Assembly: GCA_030842085.1 (NCBI GenBank) | Contig: JAUUSE010000056.1 | Coordinates: 1-11,892 of the forward strand | DNA from: Timburyella sp030842085 | GTDB taxonomy: Bacteria > Bacillota > Clostridia > Oscillospirales > Acutalibacteraceae | Direction of reading: 5' to 3' | DNA: 11,892 bases | In this document: positions 1 through 6,844 of the stretch, one piece after another | Numbering within the stretch: position 1 is the first letter of the stretch | Layout of the letters: the number at the start of each line of letters is the position of its first letter | Notes under the pieces: generated by a model | Seen by the model: only the letters and a program-made list of their open reading frames with translations | The model's database searches: none | Told to the model about the DNA's origin: nothing | Translations under genes and position numbers: made by a program

Positions 1-1
1 G

Positions 2-2119
2 TTTTACCCTGCCTTTTACGACGAGGCGGAAGCGGTAAACGATACAGAGCAAAGCGTTACGGCTTTAAGCGAAGATTCGCTGCTAAAGCTGTATAAGGGC
101 AGCTATGTGCTTTATAAAGAAATGCGTAACCTTACGGACAATAAGCAATATGTTCCATCTGAGCTGTTTTTTGACGAAGAAGTCGCTGAAACGGCCGGTG
201 CGCTATATGAAGATATAAAATATATAAGAGAGGGAATAAACAGCGTAATATACTCGTGGGACCAGGATTTTGGAGAATGCAGGGGACAGTTTGACTATGG
301 AGTTTTTAATTCGCAGGGTTCTCAGACATTATCAAATACAGAGAGCAACGTAAGCCTTAGTGAATTTATAAGCAATAAAACGGCAGATATAGAAAACGGC
401 AAATATGCTTTAGTGATTATGCTGCAGTTCAATGCTGCCGGCGGGCTTACGGTAACCGAATACGGCGGCGGAGAAGAAAGTGAAAATTATGACACCGATT
501 TGTACTCTATGCATGCTGACAATAGGTTGGCTTCGGCGGCCGGCATAAACAATGAGTATGTTTACAGTGTAAAGGCTCCAAAAGATATAACGATAGTTTA
601 TGCTATTCCATCTAATTCTAATTTGTTTTCTGCGCTGTATATATATTACCCCACAGCGATAAAGACAGAGGAATATGAAATTTGGACGATAGGGGTAGTT
701 GCACTGATAACGGTTGCCGCTATATTGCTGCCGTTTATAAAGAAACTGGATATAAGCGAATTTAAATTTTCAAGAATGCCGGCAGAGCTTGCCATAATAA
801 TAATTATACTGATTGCAGCGATTTTGTCGTCTGGCATGACGGGAGTGATAGAGCGCACCTGCAACGGTGAATACAGCGAGATGGCTAAGGGCTTTATCGG
901 CGACAAATTCTCGGCGATTATCGTCAATGTATTTAATATTGGATTTTGGGCGCTGCTGTTTATGGGCTGGTATTCGGCCGTGTCATCGCTAAGGAAGATA
1001 TTCGTATACGGACCGTGGCAATATATAAAGAAGTACAGCTGGATATACAGAGTATTCCCATTTTGCAAACGTAAATTTTTGCAGCTTTATAATTATATTT
1101 CAAGCTTTGATTTTAAAGACAGCTCAAGCAAGGCCGTGCTTATAGCCGTGTTGATTAATTTGGCGGTAGTATCGTTTATATGCTTTTTCTGGGTTGCGGG
1201 AATTCTTATAGCTATACCGTACAGTGTGGTTGTATTTATACTGCTCAGAAAATATATGGACGGAATAAAAGACAAATATAAAAAGATGCTTGACGCTACG
1301 GGACAAATGGCGAACGGGAATTTAGACGTGAGCATTGAGGAAGACTTAGGTCCGTTTAATTCTTATAAAACGGAGATAAAGCGGGTGCAGTACGGATTTA
1401 AAAAGGCGGTAGAAAAGGAAGTAAAGAGCCGAAACATGCGAACAGAGCTTATAACAAACGTATCGCACGACCTTAAAACTCCGCTGACGGCGATAATAAC
1501 TTATATAGGCCTGCTGAAAGATGAGAACATAACAGAGGAAGAACGCAGGAGCTATATAGACACGCTGGATAAAAAATCGATGAGGCTTAAGGCGCTTATA
1601 GAGGATTTATTTGAAATAAGCAAAGCGGACAGCGGCAACGTGTCGCTTAACATTGCCAATATTGATTTGGCGAATTTGATACGCCAGGTTTATTTTGAGA
1701 TAAAGGAGAAAAGCGACGAAGCGGGGCTTGAAATAAGGCTTAATCTGCTGGAAAAGGCAATTTTGCCGCTGGACAGCCAGAAAACCTACAGAATTTTTGA
1801 AAATCTGTTTATCAACTGCATCAAATATTCGCTTAAGGGCACGCGAGTATATGTTGATATGACGGAAACGGAAGACGGCGTTTTAGTAGAAATTAAAAAC
1901 ATTGCTGCCGCCGAGCTAAATAACGTACGCGCGAGCGATTTGACAGAGCGTTTTGTAAGAGGAGATATGTCGAGAAATACCGACGGGTCCGGCCTTGGAC
2001 TTGCAATAGCAAAGAGCTTTACCGAGCTACAAAAGGGACGGCTTGAAATAAACATCGACGGCGATTTATTTAAGGTAACGCTGAACTTTAAAAGCGGGGA
2101 GAATACAAATCAGCAATAA
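2..2119 (+). CDS. Multi-pass membrane sensor histidine kinase, 5'-truncated by window edge
   Basis: The frame is open from base 2 with no stop, so the gene begins off the left edge; a GTG at 107 is an internal codon, not a convincing start. 705 residues are visible (codon at base 2 = residue 1). Residues 1-225 look extracytoplasmic. Hydrophobic segments follow at about 226-246, 262-283, 303-327 and 377-420 (the last probably two helices), then a linker. The HisKA domain has the phospho-accepting His in NVSHDLKTPLTA (H489, codon 1466-1468). The HATPase_c domain has an N box (FENLFINCIKYS) and a clear G2 box (GSGLGLAIA), but where DxGxG is expected there is KNIAA. I believe such a degenerate G1 box occurs in a large clostridial kinase subfamily, so it need not mean loss of activity. 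It autophosphorylates and passes phosphate to a response regulator, probably encoded upstream outside the window. The signal is unknown. Confidence 0.93.
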   Translation, partial: FYPAFYDEAEAVNDTEQSVTALSEDSLLKLYKGSYVLYKEMRNLTDNKQYVPSELFFDEEVAETAGALYEDIKYIREGINSVIYSWDQDFGECRGQFDYGVFNSQGSQTLSNTESNVSLSEFISNKTADIENGKYALVIMLQFNAAGGLTVTEYGGGEESENYDTDLYSMHADNRLASAAGINNEYVYSVKAPKDITIVYAIPSNSNLFSALYIYYPTAIKTEEYEIWTIGVVALITVAAILLPFIKKLDISEFKFSRMPAELAIIIIILIAAILSSGMTGVIERTCNGEYSEMAKGFIGDKFSAIIVNVFNIGFWALLFMGWYSAVSSLRKIFVYGPWQYIKKYSWIYRVFPFCKRKFLQLYNYISSFDFKDSSSKAVLIAVLINLAVVSFICFFWVAGILIAIPYSVVVFILLRKYMDGIKDKYKKMLDATGQMANGNLDVSIEEDLGPFNSYKTEIKRVQYGFKKAVEKEVKSRNMRTELITNVSHDLKTPLTAIITYIGLLKDENITEEERRSYIDTLDKKSMRLKALIEDLFEISKADSGNVSLNIANIDLANLIRQVYFEIKEKSDEAGLEIRLNLLEKAILPLDSQKTYRIFENLFINCIKYSLKGTRVYVDMTETEDGVLVEIKNIAAAELNNVRASDLTERFVRGDMSRNTDGSGLGLAIAKSFTELQKGRLEINIDGDLFKVTLNFKSGENTNQQ

Positions 2120-2468
2120 TATTTATAAAAATAAATATAAAAAAGCATTATTCAGAATAGCTGGATATATAATATAGAGATGTTATTTTATACACATAAT
2201 ATGTCAAAGCGGGATTTATTCATATTAACAGCATAGAATGCAAAAAAAGCACGATTATTATTTTAATATGTCGTAAATATGTCGAAAAAAGCAATATAAA
2301 GCCGAGGAATAAATAAAAATAATAATGTTCAGCGAAAAAAATGAATAAATATAAATTTTAATAAAGATAAATATGTGCAAGTTATTGACAAACTGTGTAT
2401 AAAATATTATAATTTTATTAACTAAATGTGTCAGTGTCTTGCTGAACAGAATGAAAGAGGTTATGTAG
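2120..2468. other. AT-rich intergenic region with promoter and short direct repeats
   Basis: No credible gene lies here and no clear terminator follows the kinase. The stretch is very AT-rich. It holds a tandem pair of AATATGTCG 9-mers (2265-2273 and 2276-2284) exactly 11 bases apart, another AATATGTC at 2198-2205, and a near copy AATATGTG starting near 2369. A consensus promoter at 2385-2413 drives the next gene. Confidence 0.6.
2385..2413 (+). promoter_or_regulatory. Consensus sigma-A promoter for the DUF4190-like gene
   Basis: TTGACA (2385-2390), a 17-base spacer, then TATAAT (2408-2413): both hexamers and the spacing match the housekeeping sigma consensus exactly. Transcription should begin near 2420, leaving a leader of about 50 bases before the ATG at 2469. 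The ribosome binding site AGAGG (2456-2460) is 8 bases from that ATG. This is the strongest promoter in the window and suggests constitutive, high transcription. Confidence 0.88.
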
Positions 2469-2948
2469 ATGGATAACAATGACATGAACAACATGAACAC
2501 AAACACAAATGGTACGAACGAAGTTCCTCCGCAGGGAAATCAGAATTTTTCACAGCAGCAGAATGTGAATAATGTTCCGCCGCAGGGCGACCCATTTTCA
2601 CAGCAGCCTCCATTTATGCAGCCGCCTGTGATGAACCAGCCTCCGATGCCTTCACAGCCGAGCAAGGGTATGTCAATTGCCGCTCTGGTTTGTGGCATAC
2701 TTGGTATAGTGGGTTCATTTATTCCGGTTGTAACTTATTTTACATTAGTACTTGCAATTCTTGGCGTTATATTTGGCGCAAAGGGCATGAAAGATAATCC
2801 GGTAGGCTCTTCAGGACGCGGTCTTGCAATAGCTGGTCTTGTGCTTGGTATAATAGGCCTTTCTTTCGCAGTTATAGGCGTTATATGCTCTGCTTGCCTT
2901 TGCTCGGCCGGATGCGCTGCGCAAGATGCATTGAACGGATTATATTAA
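2469..2948 (+). CDS. Small DUF4190-like membrane protein with Pro/Gln/Asn-rich N-terminus
   Basis: 159 residues. Residues 1-67 are low complexity, rich in Asn, Gln and Pro, with a twice-used VPPQG motif and PFSQQ/PPFMQPP runs, and are probably disordered. Residues 68-159 hold two hydrophobic stretches (about 69-105 and 117-145) around a small polar loop with GAKGMKDN and GSSGRGLAIAGLVLG. This pattern fits DUF4190-type membrane domains, in which a Gly-rich AxxxGxxG hydrophobic hairpin follows a cytoplasmic Pro-rich tail. The C-terminus has a Cys cluster (CSACLCSAGC). The start is supported by AGAGG 8 bases upstream. It is a single-gene unit, between a consensus promoter and a hairpin terminator. 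The family has no firm function; a role in the cell envelope or in membrane scaffolding is only a guess. Confidence 0.85.
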   Translation: MDNNDMNNMNTNTNGTNEVPPQGNQNFSQQQNVNNVPPQGDPFSQQPPFMQPPVMNQPPMPSQPSKGMSIAALVCGILGIVGSFIPVVTYFTLVLAILGVIFGAKGMKDNPVGSSGRGLAIAGLVLGIIGLSFAVIGVICSACLCSAGCAAQDALNGLY

Positions 2949-2974
2949 TTGAGACTTTAGTTTACACAGCTGTT

Positions 2975-3007
2975 AAAGTGCATATGCCAAAAGCATATGC
3001 ACTTTTT
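2975..3007 (+). terminator. Intrinsic terminator after the DUF4190-like gene
   Basis: A perfect 13-base-pair stem, AAAGTGCATATGC (2975-2987) with GCATATGCACTTT (2993-3005), loop CAAAA, runs into a T tract ending at 3007. It lies 27 bases past the stop codon. It should end transcription from the 2385 promoter and insulate the lgt-like gene. Confidence 0.85.
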
Positions 3008-3123
3008 GCATAATATAATGAATTAATGCTTCTTTATATTTATAATTTACCTATTAATAACGAAAAAATAGTTTTATCTGATGGTAAAACATATTAGGAA
3101 TGCTCTGAAAGGTTAAAAGACTT

Positions 3124-3939
3124 ATGTATCCAACGATTAATATATTTGGAAAAACAATATCTTCATATGGTATATGCGCGCTTATAGGTGTGCTTTTGGT
3201 ATTTGCGTGGGTATATTTTATGCCGAAGCGCCGCAAAACGCTTGTGAAAGAGGATGCTGTAATAACCGGACTTATTGCCTGCATAGGCGTGCTCGTCGGC
3301 GGGCATGTGCTTTATGCGATTACCAATATTCCATATATTGTGAATGTAATATCCCACTATTCATATTTTGACGGATTCTGGGAATTTGTACAGTATCTGA
3401 TTATGGCGTTTGGCGGTCAGGTGTTTTACGGTGGTCTGCTTGGCGGAATATTAGCTGGTTACATATATCTTCGCATCAAAAAAATGGATGTGGCCGAGTA
3501 TGCAGATTTGTTCGCGCCGGCAATACCGCTGTTTCATGCTTTCGGACGTATAGGCTGCTTTTTAGGCGGATGTTGTTACGGTATTGAATGGGAGCACGGC
3601 ATAACGTACACAAATTCTCTTGCGACTGCGGCAAACGGCGTGCCGCGTCTGCCGATACAGCTTATTGAATCGGGCTTTAATTTTTTGCTGTTTGCTATGC
3701 TTGCCTTTTTCTTTATAAAAGGAATTCAAAGAGGCCGACTTATTATTATTTATCTTATGACCTATGCATCGGCAAGGTATATATTCGAGTGCTTCAGAGG
3801 AGACAGCATAAGAGGTATTTGGCTTGGCCTGTCGACATCTCAGTGGATAAGCCTGATAATTGTCCTTGCGGTTCTGGTATATATGATAGTGAGTGTGTGC
3901 AATGATAGGCGTACGCTATCGACTGCAAGTTCCGACTAA
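3124..3939 (+). CDS. lgt: Lgt-family membrane protein (prolipoprotein diacylglyceryl transferase-like), atypical active site
   Basis: 271 residues, about seven hydrophobic helices, normal length for Lgt, the membrane enzyme that moves diacylglycerol from phosphatidylglycerol to the lipobox Cys of prelipoproteins. The fold markers are present: SSYG near the N-terminus (Y15, the E. coli Y26 position), GR at 141-142 (R143 position), PRLPIQLIES (equivalent of HPSQLYE), and YASARYIFECFR (Y214, R218 and E222, matching Y235, R239 and E243). Other key places differ: FHGG is FYGG (H103 becomes Y102), and in GRIGCFLGGCCYG the N146 and E151 positions are both Cys (C145, C150). Such Cys-rich Lgt-like proteins may be a distinct paralogous subfamily, so I am sure of the fold but not of the lgt activity or symbol. 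GAAAGG (3107-3112) supports the start. I see no clear promoter of its own. Confidence 0.8.
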   Translation: MYPTINIFGKTISSYGICALIGVLLVFAWVYFMPKRRKTLVKEDAVITGLIACIGVLVGGHVLYAITNIPYIVNVISHYSYFDGFWEFVQYLIMAFGGQVFYGGLLGGILAGYIYLRIKKMDVAEYADLFAPAIPLFHAFGRIGCFLGGCCYGIEWEHGITYTNSLATAANGVPRLPIQLIESGFNFLLFAMLAFFFIKGIQRGRLIIIYLMTYASARYIFECFRGDSIRGIWLGLSTSQWISLIIVLAVLVYMIVSVCNDRRTLSTASSD

Positions 3940-4239
3940 TCAAGTGAATATAAGGTTTATAGTATCTGAATAAATTGCGATACAAAAGCTTTTAATTATA
4001 TAATCGGTGATTGTTTTCGATTAGTATAGAAGATAATAAAACAGCTAAGATTTTATAGCATTTGCGTGAATATATAAATAAGATAGACCGGCTTTTATAG
4101 TCTATTGGCCCGTTAAGTTTGAGAATTCAGCTTATTTTGAAATAAATGTACTGTTAAGGCAGAATTAAAAGGCCAAGACATCCAATAATGTGATTTTAAA
4201 AACTTTATTTAAGTCATATTATCTGTTAATATAATTAGT

Positions 4240-4270
4240 AAAGTGGTGCAATAGTGTATTGCACCACTTT
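4240..4270. repeat. Perfect 14-bp inverted repeat (terminator or operator)
   Basis: AAAGTGGTGCAATA (4240-4253) pairs without mismatch with TATTGCACCACTTT (4257-4270), loop GTG. The stem ends in TTT, but the bases after it (GGTTTAC) are not a T tract, so it is only a fair terminator. It is 300 bases past the Lgt-like stop and 40 bases before the -35 of the response regulator. It could end read-through on either strand, or be a dyad operator. A TATAAT ends just 4 bases before it. Confidence 0.65.
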
Positions 4271-4310
4271 GGTTTACATAAAATTGCCAAAATTTTTCTT
4301 ATTACCGGCA

Positions 4311-4339
4311 TTGACAAAGACCGGATTTTTTGTTAATTT
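4311..4339 (+). promoter_or_regulatory. Probable promoter of the response regulator
   Basis: An exact TTGACA (4311-4316) is followed 17 bases on by TAATTT (4334-4339), a weak -10. Start of transcription would be near 4346, giving a short leader before the GGGG ribosome binding site (4360-4363) and ATG at 4370. A strong -35 with a poor -10 would suit a promoter that needs an activator, but no operator is identified. Confidence 0.5.
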
Positions 4340-4369
4340 TTAATTATAAAGCTTAAAAAGGGGCGGCTT

Positions 4370-5041
4370 ATGCAGAAGATATTAGTTGTAGAAGACGATT
4401 CGACAATTGTAAAATTTTTAATAGACTTTTTAAAACAGGAAGGATACTACGCTGATTCAGCGGATGGTCAAAAGGAAGCACTGAAGAAATTTGAGAGTAC
4501 AGAATATGATTTAGTGCTTATGGACATATCGCTGAAAGATGGGAACGGGTTTGTAGTATGTTCAGCCATAAAGCAGATACGAGATATACCCATTATTTTC
4601 CTAACAGCGTCCGATGATGAGCATAGCGTCGTTGCGGGGCTTGATATGGGTGCCGACGACTACATTTCAAAACCGTTTCGTCCGCGCGAGCTTATATCCA
4701 GGATACGCACGGTGCTTCGCCGCTCCGGTAAATCACAGAAAATAATTGAGATAGGAAACATATGTGTTGATACCGAGAAAGGCGCCGCTTATAAAAATGG
4801 AGCAGATCTTTGCCTTTCTGCGTTGGAATATCGCTTGTTTTTAGCCTTGCTTAGCAATCGCGGCGCCGTGTTTTCACGTACAAGGCTGCTGGAGGAAATT
4901 TGGGATGTATCCGGAGATTTTGTAGATGACAATACCCTTACTGTTTACATAAAACGATTGAGAGACAAGATAGAGGACGACCCGCAAAATCCGGAAATAA
5001 TAAAAACCGTGCGAGGACTTGGCTACAAAGTAGGCGATTGA
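4370..5041 (+). CDS. OmpR/PhoB-family response regulator
   Basis: 223 residues, standard for the family. The receiver domain (1-115) has the acidic pair D9-D10 (VEDD), phospho-acceptor D52 in LMDISLKDGNGF, T79 (FLTAS) and K101 (ISKPF): all catalytic positions are intact. The C-terminal winged-helix domain (about 128-223) ends in TVYIKRLRDKIEDDP and IIKTVRGLGYKV, the recognition helix and wing typical of Trans_reg_C. It is phosphorylated by a membrane kinase and binds direct repeats at promoters. The likely partner is the kinase at 5490-6482, although these genes usually touch and here 448 bases separate them. By analogy with BceR, CprR or VanR types it may control the ABC exporter at 9180; no binding site was proved. 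AAAAAGGGG (4355-4363) supports the start. Confidence 0.94.
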   Translation: MQKILVVEDDSTIVKFLIDFLKQEGYYADSADGQKEALKKFESTEYDLVLMDISLKDGNGFVVCSAIKQIRDIPIIFLTASDDEHSVVAGLDMGADDYISKPFRPRELISRIRTVLRRSGKSQKIIEIGNICVDTEKGAAYKNGADLCLSALEYRLFLALLSNRGAVFSRTRLLEEIWDVSGDFVDDNTLTVYIKRLRDKIEDDPQNPEIIKTVRGLGYKVGD

Positions 5042-5489
5042 TAAAATCTTTTGCAAAGCATACTTGATAGTCGATGTCTTAGTTGAATAAGTTTACATAA
5101 AACAATATAATTGCTACGGGAATCATTGGCTGAGCTGATGGAAAGCGCTACGAAAAAGTTTTAACTTATGATATTGACTGTAGTAAGCTGCAAGTAAAAA
5201 TTTGATGAAAATAGTCAGACGATTATTTGGAATAAGCAGTAATCGATAATTTACGAGACGTACAGAAAACGATGTAGGGGAAAATTAAACATTCTTTGAG
5301 CTGCGCCGATATAATGCCGTACAACGGCCTATATAAGACTTCGAGTGATTATATCTTGAGAAAAAGCGGATATAATTTTGCGGACTTACATTATTAAGTT
5401 TATAAATATATAAGATTAAACAAATCATTTTTGCTTTACGTTGATTTGTTTTTTAATTATATTGCGCAGCAGCAAAATGGGGGGACATC
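5042..5489. other. Unusually long gap between response regulator and kinase
   Basis: 448 bases with no credible coding frame: stops are frequent in all + frames and no piece resembles a known domain. Two TATAAT boxes (5310-5315 and 5371-5376) are present, neither with a convincing -35. The first is inside a hairpin: ATATA (5309-5313) and GCCGT (5316-5320) pair with ACGGC (5324-5328) and TATAT (5330-5334). A terminator-like hairpin at 5418-5454 lies just before the kinase. Confidence 0.55.
5418..5454 (+). terminator. Weak terminator or attenuator-like hairpin before the kinase
   Basis: AAACAAATCA (5418-5427) pairs with TGATTTGTTT (5442-5451), loop of 14, ending in a six-T run (5449-5454). The stem has only two G-C pairs, so its strength is doubtful. 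It would lower read-through from the response regulator into the kinase, whose ATG is 36 bases later. Confidence 0.4.
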
Positions 5490-6482
5490 ATGCTCCGAAA
5501 CCGGGAAATAAAAATTTGCCTTATAATATCAGCGATTATTATTGTTGGCGGCACTGTAGCGGGATATATTATCGACAAACGTGCGGGATATCTTGTGCTT
5601 GCATTGACTGTGATTATCACACTTGCTTGGAGCATAGGTGCGGCGCTTCGCTATCGGCGAATATCATCGCTCGCAAATGAAATAGACGCCATATTGCATG
5701 GAAAGGAAAATATTGATTTATCTCATTATAATGAGGGAGAGCTGAGCCTGCTGCAGTCAGAGATAACTAAGCTTTTTGTAAGGCTCAGAGAGCAGGCCGA
5801 TATGCTGAAAGATGATAAGACTCGCCTTGCCGATTCCATCGCCGATATTTCGCATCAGGTGCGCACGCCGCTGACGTCGGTAAACCTCATTGCGGCGGCG
5901 CTGCTTAATCCGGCGCTTGATGAAGAACAGCGCAGAGCACAGGTGCGGGATATGCAGCGTCAGCTTGACCGCATAGATTGGCTTATATCGTCGCTTCTGA
6001 AAATAGCAAAGTTAGATGCGGGCACCATATTCCTCAGACGTGACAAAATTTCGCTTAAATCGCTGATAGACAAGGCGGCGGAACCGCTGGCAATACCGAT
6101 GGAGCTTAAGGAGCAGACAATAGAGACCGATATAAGCGGAAGCTTTATCGGCGATTTATCATGGACGGCGGAAGCAGTTGGAAATATACTTAAAAACTGT
6201 ATGGAGCATATGGAGCAGGGCACTATATATGTAACTACACGTGAGAATAGCTTGTATTCGGAAATAATAATTCGAGATACCGGACCCGGCATAGATAAAA
6301 ATGATATTCCGCATCTTTTCGAGCGGTTTTATAAGGGTACCAATTCATCTGAGCAGAGCGTTGGAATAGGGCTTGCGCTCTCACGGATGATTATTGTAAA
6401 GCAAAACGGAACAATAAAAGCCGAGAATTATAAATCAGGCGGCGCCGTTTTCACCATTCGCTTTTATAAGGGTACTATTTAA
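5490..6482 (+). CDS. Short-loop (intramembrane-sensing type) sensor histidine kinase
   Basis: 330 residues. Two helices, about 10-28 and 34-53, are joined by only about five residues, so there is almost no extracellular domain: the layout of intramembrane-sensing kinases such as BceS, which respond through a partner transporter. No clear HAMP domain is seen; a coiled linker (about 58-115) leads to HisKA with DISHQVRTPLTS (H122). The ATPase domain has an N box (VGNILKNCMEHM), an intact G1 box (RDTGPGID, D263), an F box (HLFERFYKG) and a G2 box (GIGLALSRM), so catalysis should be intact. The GGGGGG ribosome binding site (5479-5484) is five bases before the ATG. The likely partner is the response regulator at 4370-5041, and the possible sensory partner is the exporter at 9180-11892; both are inferred from context. 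Confidence 0.92.
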   Translation: MLRNREIKICLIISAIIIVGGTVAGYIIDKRAGYLVLALTVIITLAWSIGAALRYRRISSLANEIDAILHGKENIDLSHYNEGELSLLQSEITKLFVRLREQADMLKDDKTRLADSIADISHQVRTPLTSVNLIAAALLNPALDEEQRRAQVRDMQRQLDRIDWLISSLLKIAKLDAGTIFLRRDKISLKSLIDKAAEPLAIPMELKEQTIETDISGSFIGDLSWTAEAVGNILKNCMEHMEQGTIYVTTRENSLYSEIIIRDTGPGIDKNDIPHLFERFYKGTNSSEQSVGIGLALSRMIIVKQNGTIKAENYKSGGAVFTIRFYKGTI

Positions 6483-6844
6483 TCTGTTTTTACGCCATAG
6501 ATTTTCATAATGTTTATAATTATAAAAAATGGAAAACAGAAAGTATATTACGCAGCTTTTCCAGCGGTCTAAATAAATCAAGTCCGTAAATTTATTAAAA
6601 TTCAAAAGACATTTTTCATATGACCCTTATCTATAGCGAAATGTGTGCTTTGGATAAGTACAGCTTTGGCGAATAATAATTTTGCCGGCCTTTAAGAACT
6701 TAGATGCTGTATAGTCTTATTATAGCAATTTTTATAAAATATATATTGTAAACCTAAATTTATTTAAAGCTGTAAATTGGCAAAATATACTTGAAAAAGG
6801 GCAAGGATTATCGTATCCTAAAAAGAGTTTAAGTATGGAGGAAG
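6483..6844. other. AT-rich intergenic region before the hydrogenase
   Basis: 362 bases without a credible gene. Just after the kinase, TCTGTTTT (6483-6490) and CCAT (6495-6498) can pair with ATGG (6529-6532) and AAAACAGA (6533-6540), enclosing a 14-base palindrome TTTATAATTATAAA (6513-6526). There is no T tract after it, so it is only a possible weak terminator. The probable hydrogenase promoter is at 6791-6819. Confidence 0.5.
6791..6819 (+). promoter_or_regulatory. Probable sigma-A promoter of the hydrogenase
   Basis: TTGAAA (6791-6796), a 17-base spacer and TATCCT (6814-6819) give a fair match to the consensus. Transcription would start near 6826, leaving about 20-25 bases before the ATG, just enough for the GGAGG site at 6837-6841. 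This supports the hydrogenase being a separate unit rather than part of the kinase operon. Confidence 0.5.

Larger units (their letters stand above)
3940..4369. other. Intergenic region between the Lgt-like gene and the response regulator
   Basis: 430 bases of AT-rich DNA without a supportable gene. It contains a weak hairpin (ATAGAC 4083-4088 with GTCTAT 4100-4105), an isolated TATAAT (4230-4235) lacking a good -35, a perfect 31-base hairpin (4240-4270), and the likely promoter of the response regulator (4311-4339). Confidence 0.6.

Noticed and set aside
646..1068. Minus-strand frame of 140 codons
   Set aside because: It lies wholly antisense to the membrane part of the first kinase, has no ribosome binding site or recognisable domain, and mirrors hydrophobic codons.
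107..2119. GTG at 107 as the start of the first kinase
   Set aside because: The same frame is open with plausible protein sequence back to base 2, and there is no Shine-Dalgarno before 107; the gene is simply cut by the window edge.
5150..5176. Short frame MESATKKF in the regulator-kinase gap, considered as a leader peptide
   Set aside because: Only eight codons, with no Shine-Dalgarno and no parallel elsewhere.
5441..5680. Plus-strand frame of 79 codons over the kinase start
   Set aside because: It overlaps the terminator-like hairpin and the N-terminus of the kinase in another frame and has no ribosome binding site; the kinase has GGGGGG and clear domains.
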